NCBI GenBank assembly: GCA_964522445.1
Contig: CAZFUY010000072.1
Span: 1-16,403, forward strand
Origin: CAZFUY01 sp964522445
Lineage (GTDB): Bacteria > Pseudomonadota > Gammaproteobacteria > SZUA-229
DNA: 16,403 nt
Direction of reading: 5' to 3'
A model generated the notes under the pieces. It searched no databases, was not told where the DNA came from, and was given only the letters and a program-made list of their open reading frames with translations. A program made the position numbers and the translations under genes. Below, piece by piece: positions 13,758 through 16,403 of this stretch. Every line of letters starts with the position of its first letter. The stretch's first letter is position 1.

Positions 13758-16403
13758 ATGAACAACATAATATTAACAAAAGAATGGGCCGCTGGGAAAA
13801 CAGTTCCTGAGATAACAGGTTGTCTTAATCGTAAGCGTGTATTCGATGCTCTGGATACAGCTTCAGAACAGGCAGCAGTCTGGGTAAATGGCCCACCGGG
13901 TGCTGGAAAAAGCTGGGCGCTGGCCAGTTATTTGCAAGCACAGAATTTTAATCCGCTCTGGTATCAACTGGATAAACAAGATGATAGTCCCGTATTCTTT
14001 TTTCAAACTCTTGGGCATGCTATAGAGGAACTTGCGGGTCTTGATAAGCAAACCTTTCCCTGCCTGCCTGCAGAAGAATCTGCTGATGGTATTAATCGCT
14101 TTGCACGCAGGTTTTTTGAGCAGGTTTATGAGGTGCTGGCGCTACCCTTTGTATTAGTATTTGATAATTACAGCACGCTGTCACCACAAAGCCTTATGCC
14201 GCAGTTACTAAAAATTGCGGCGGCTTTTCTGTCTGAAAATAATCGACTTTTTATTATTAGTCGTGAAAATATTCCCGATCAGTTTTCTCACCTGCAACTA
14301 AAACATTCCATTACAAATATAGATAGTCAAACACTTGCATTCACTGAAGAGGAAACAGAAGAACTGTTACCTGTGCTGGGTTATAACGATATATCAGCAG
14401 AAATTACAGCTTCATTATACAAACAGTTTCAGGGCTGGGTGGGTGGAATGGTATTACAGCTACAGCAGGAAACTGATGTGGTGATTGAAACAGGGTATGC
14501 GGGTGCTGTAAGTAATTATTTGCAATATGAGATTTTTAGCCAGTTATCAGAGCAGCAACAGAATGTATTGATAAGCTGTGCCATGTCAGGGGAAATGCCG
14601 GAAGCAATGCTGATAGAGTTAACTGATAATGAACACAGTATTGAGCTGCTATCAGAATTTAGTCGTCGAGGTTTTTTCACTCAGCATCATTTGCGGCCAC
14701 ACTCTCTGTATGTTTTTTCTCCGGTATTCCGCAACTTTTTGCTGCAAAAACAGCACGACAATTTTTCACCTGAACAACGTGATGTCCTGCAGAAAAAAGC
14801 GGCCAGTTTATTAACAAATCTAGGGTATTTTGAAGGTGCTGTTGAACTACTTCAAAGTGCAGGTGCATTTGCTGATATAGAAGTTATTATTATGCGATAT
14901 GCGCCTGTGTTGCTTGAGCAGGGGCAGTTCCCACGACTTCAACAATTGATTAATAATATACCTGCAGAGCAACATTCAGCCTGGGTTATTTACTGGTCGG
15001 CCACGGCGGCTTTGCCTGTTGACCCTCATGCTGCAAGGCAGCTCTATGAAACTGCGCTGGAACGGTTTAATAAAGAAAAGGATCTTACCGGCATCTATAT
15101 GAGCTGGGCTGGCATAGTTGATAGTTTTATATTCTCCTGGGATGACTTTAAGCCACTGGATCACTGGATTGCATGGATGGAAGCATTTATGCAGGAGAAC
15201 CCGGAATTTCCATCACCACAGGTTGAAGCACAAATTACCTTTGCCATGTTTTGTAGCTTAATGTATCGGCAACCCCAGCACCCGGAGATGGCTGTCTGGT
15301 CGCAACGGCTTGGCGCTATGCTGGAGCATATACCCGATAAAAACAGACGCATTGCCATTGCCACTCACTATGTACTTTATCTGGCATGGATGGGTGATTT
15401 TGAGCGAGCTGTTGCAATTATTGAGAGACTAAAGCCATCGGCAAATATTGATACGATACAGCCTGTTAATCTGATTGCCTGGTATCAAACGGAAGCAATG
15501 CATGCATGGCTAACGGCCAACTTTGATGAAAGTCAGAAATTAGTGCAGGGCGGACTGGCTCTGGCAGAAAAAACGGGCATACATCTCTGGGATTTTATTT
15601 TACGCGCACAGGACACTTATCTGGCGATGGAGTCATGTAGTGCTGATCAGTGGCAGAGCTATCTGGAAAAAATACTCGCTATTATGGATGATAATGGCCG
15701 TCTTCATCAGGCGCATTATTACTATCTTGCTGCGCTGGAAGCATTGCTACAGAATAATAACGAACGAGCTTTACTGCATATTAGGCGATCATTACAGGCA
15801 GTGGTTGAACTGGGTACACCCTATCCTGAGGCACTTAACTGTCTTGCCATGAGCAGAATATATATTGAGCTTGCTGACTATCATGAAGCTGAAAGCTGGT
15901 TGAATAGAACCACTGTACTGGCTGAACAGATCAATAGCGTATTATTGAACTTCAATATTCAGCTAGCCCAGGCTGAGCTTTGCTATGCACGTGGTGATAA
16001 CAAAGTGGGTGTTACAGCACTTGAGCAGGCAATGATCATCGGTGCACAGAAAAATTACTTTAATACAGACTGGTGGCGACCCCGTGCCATGTGTGAGTTA
16101 TCTATCAGGGCGCTGGAAAATAATATTGAAGTTGACTATGTTCAGAAGTTGATTATAAAGCGCCAGTTAAAGCCAGATAGCCCGCCATTACATCTGGATA
16201 ACTGGCCCTGGCGAGTTAAAATTTATACTCTGGGGCGTTTTAGTGTGCTACTTGATGGCAAGCCAGTCAGCGTTAATGGCAAGGGGCAAAACAAGCCCAT
16301 TGAGTTACTCAAGGTGCTTATAGCCATGGGGGGGCGTGATGTTGCCGAAGCAAAAATTACTGAAGCTTTATGGTCAGATGCAGAAGGTGACAGCGCACAC
16401 AGT
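13758..16403 (+). CDS. Large STAND ATPase transcriptional regulator with SARP/BTAD-type C-terminus (partial)
   Basis: The frame is open from the ATG at 13758, with AAGGA 4 bp upstream, to the window edge: 882 codons with no stop, so the 3' end is missing. Residues 45-52, GPPGAGKS, form a Walker A motif. VLVFDN at 132-137 is the Walker B (D136), and IISRE at 166-170 fits a sensor arginine, as in MalT-type STAND ATPases. A helical middle (about 330-770) shows degenerate TPR-like pairs, clearest from 652 to 770 (AHYYYLAALEALLQNNNERA, then ADYHEAESWL). From residue 820, VKIYTLGRFSVLLDGKPV starts a winged-helix domain of the OmpR/SARP kind, with ELLKVLIAMGG and ALWSDAEGD at 870-878, the signature that precedes a bacterial transcriptional activator (BTAD) domain. 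Such proteins are ligand-gated activators; ligand and targets here are unknown. Unlike AfsR, the DNA-binding part follows the ATPase. Confidence 0.85.
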   Translation, partial: MNNIILTKEWAAGKTVPEITGCLNRKRVFDALDTASEQAAVWVNGPPGAGKSWALASYLQAQNFNPLWYQLDKQDDSPVFFFQTLGHAIEELAGLDKQTFPCLPAEESADGINRFARRFFEQVYEVLALPFVLVFDNYSTLSPQSLMPQLLKIAAAFLSENNRLFIISRENIPDQFSHLQLKHSITNIDSQTLAFTEEETEELLPVLGYNDISAEITASLYKQFQGWVGGMVLQLQQETDVVIETGYAGAVSNYLQYEIFSQLSEQQQNVLISCAMSGEMPEAMLIELTDNEHSIELLSEFSRRGFFTQHHLRPHSLYVFSPVFRNFLLQKQHDNFSPEQRDVLQKKAASLLTNLGYFEGAVELLQSAGAFADIEVIIMRYAPVLLEQGQFPRLQQLINNIPAEQHSAWVIYWSATAALPVDPHAARQLYETALERFNKEKDLTGIYMSWAGIVDSFIFSWDDFKPLDHWIAWMEAFMQENPEFPSPQVEAQITFAMFCSLMYRQPQHPEMAVWSQRLGAMLEHIPDKNRRIAIATHYVLYLAWMGDFERAVAIIERLKPSANIDTIQPVNLIAWYQTEAMHAWLTANFDESQKLVQGGLALAEKTGIHLWDFILRAQDTYLAMESCSADQWQSYLEKILAIMDDNGRLHQAHYYYLAALEALLQNNNERALLHIRRSLQAVVELGTPYPEALNCLAMSRIYIELADYHEAESWLNRTTVLAEQINSVLLNFNIQLAQAELCYARGDNKVGVTALEQAMIIGAQKNYFNTDWWRPRAMCELSIRALENNIEVDYVQKLIIKRQLKPDSPPLHLDNWPWRVKIYTLGRFSVLLDGKPVSVNGKGQNKPIELLKVLIAMGGRDVAEAKITEALWSDAEGDSAHS

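Noticed and set aside
14629..15852. Short frames on both strands (14629-14814 +, 14677-14868 -, 14976-15164 -, 15161-15364 -, 15640-15852 +)
   Set aside because: All lie inside the long open frame that starts at 13758 and runs to the window end, which has coherent STAND/TPR/SARP features.

Overview
The window looks like chromosomal DNA from a gammaproteobacterium outside the Enterobacterales. The proteins are closest by eye to E. coli-type LipA, Tdh, Kbl, TrhP (YegQ), AmpD, AmpE and Rep. It also carries an AmgK/MurU cell-wall salvage pair, which E. coli lacks and pseudomonads and many other gammaproteobacteria have. The DNA is moderately AT-rich. Its intergenic gaps hold several families of short palindromic repeats of the REP/REPIN/MITE kind. 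No tRNA, rRNA, CRISPR array, transposase or integrase was seen.

Layout. 1-65 is the C-terminal tail of lipoyl synthase (lipA). 77-175 is a ~100-bp long-hairpin repeat. 233-1456 is a DUF1015 protein. 1524-1699 is a nested palindrome, with a REP pair inside perfect 29-bp outer arms. 1785-4105 is the tdh-kbl operon (threonine to glycine plus acetyl-CoA). 4104-4206 is a second, oppositely oriented copy of the first repeat. 4279-5604 (-) is trhP, for tRNA U34 hydroxylation. 5840-6382 is a small secreted, probably outer-membrane beta-barrel protein. 6394-6423 is a bidirectional terminator shared with the next gene. 6405-8062 (-) is murU and amgK, overlapping by 4 bp. 8131-8895 (+) is an unassigned Rossmann-fold dehydrogenase-like protein, divergent from amgK. 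8892-10941 (-) is ampD, ampE and a histidine-phosphatase gene. 11025-11152 is a second type of REP pair. 11270-13285 is the Rep helicase. 13286-13757 is an AT-rich regulatory gap with a strong inverted repeat. 13758-16403 is the first 882 codons of a very large STAND-type regulator, cut by the window end.

How the genes fit together. The 6.4-10.9 kb block concerns peptidoglycan recycling. AmpD removes the peptide from anhydro-MurNAc-peptides, AmpE is its membrane partner gene, and AmgK plus MurU return MurNAc to UDP-MurNAc. Two genes without an assigned role (a Rossmann protein and a histidine phosphatase) sit between the two halves. The left part concerns small-molecule metabolism (lipoate, threonine/glycine) and tRNA modification.

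The least ordinary features are the MalT/AfsR-like regulator with a C-terminal SARP/BTAD-type DNA-binding domain, its palindromic leader, and the three kinds of palindromic repeats. One repeat is nested inside another, and one directly supplies the end of a stop codon. I did not find an unmistakably new multi-gene system.
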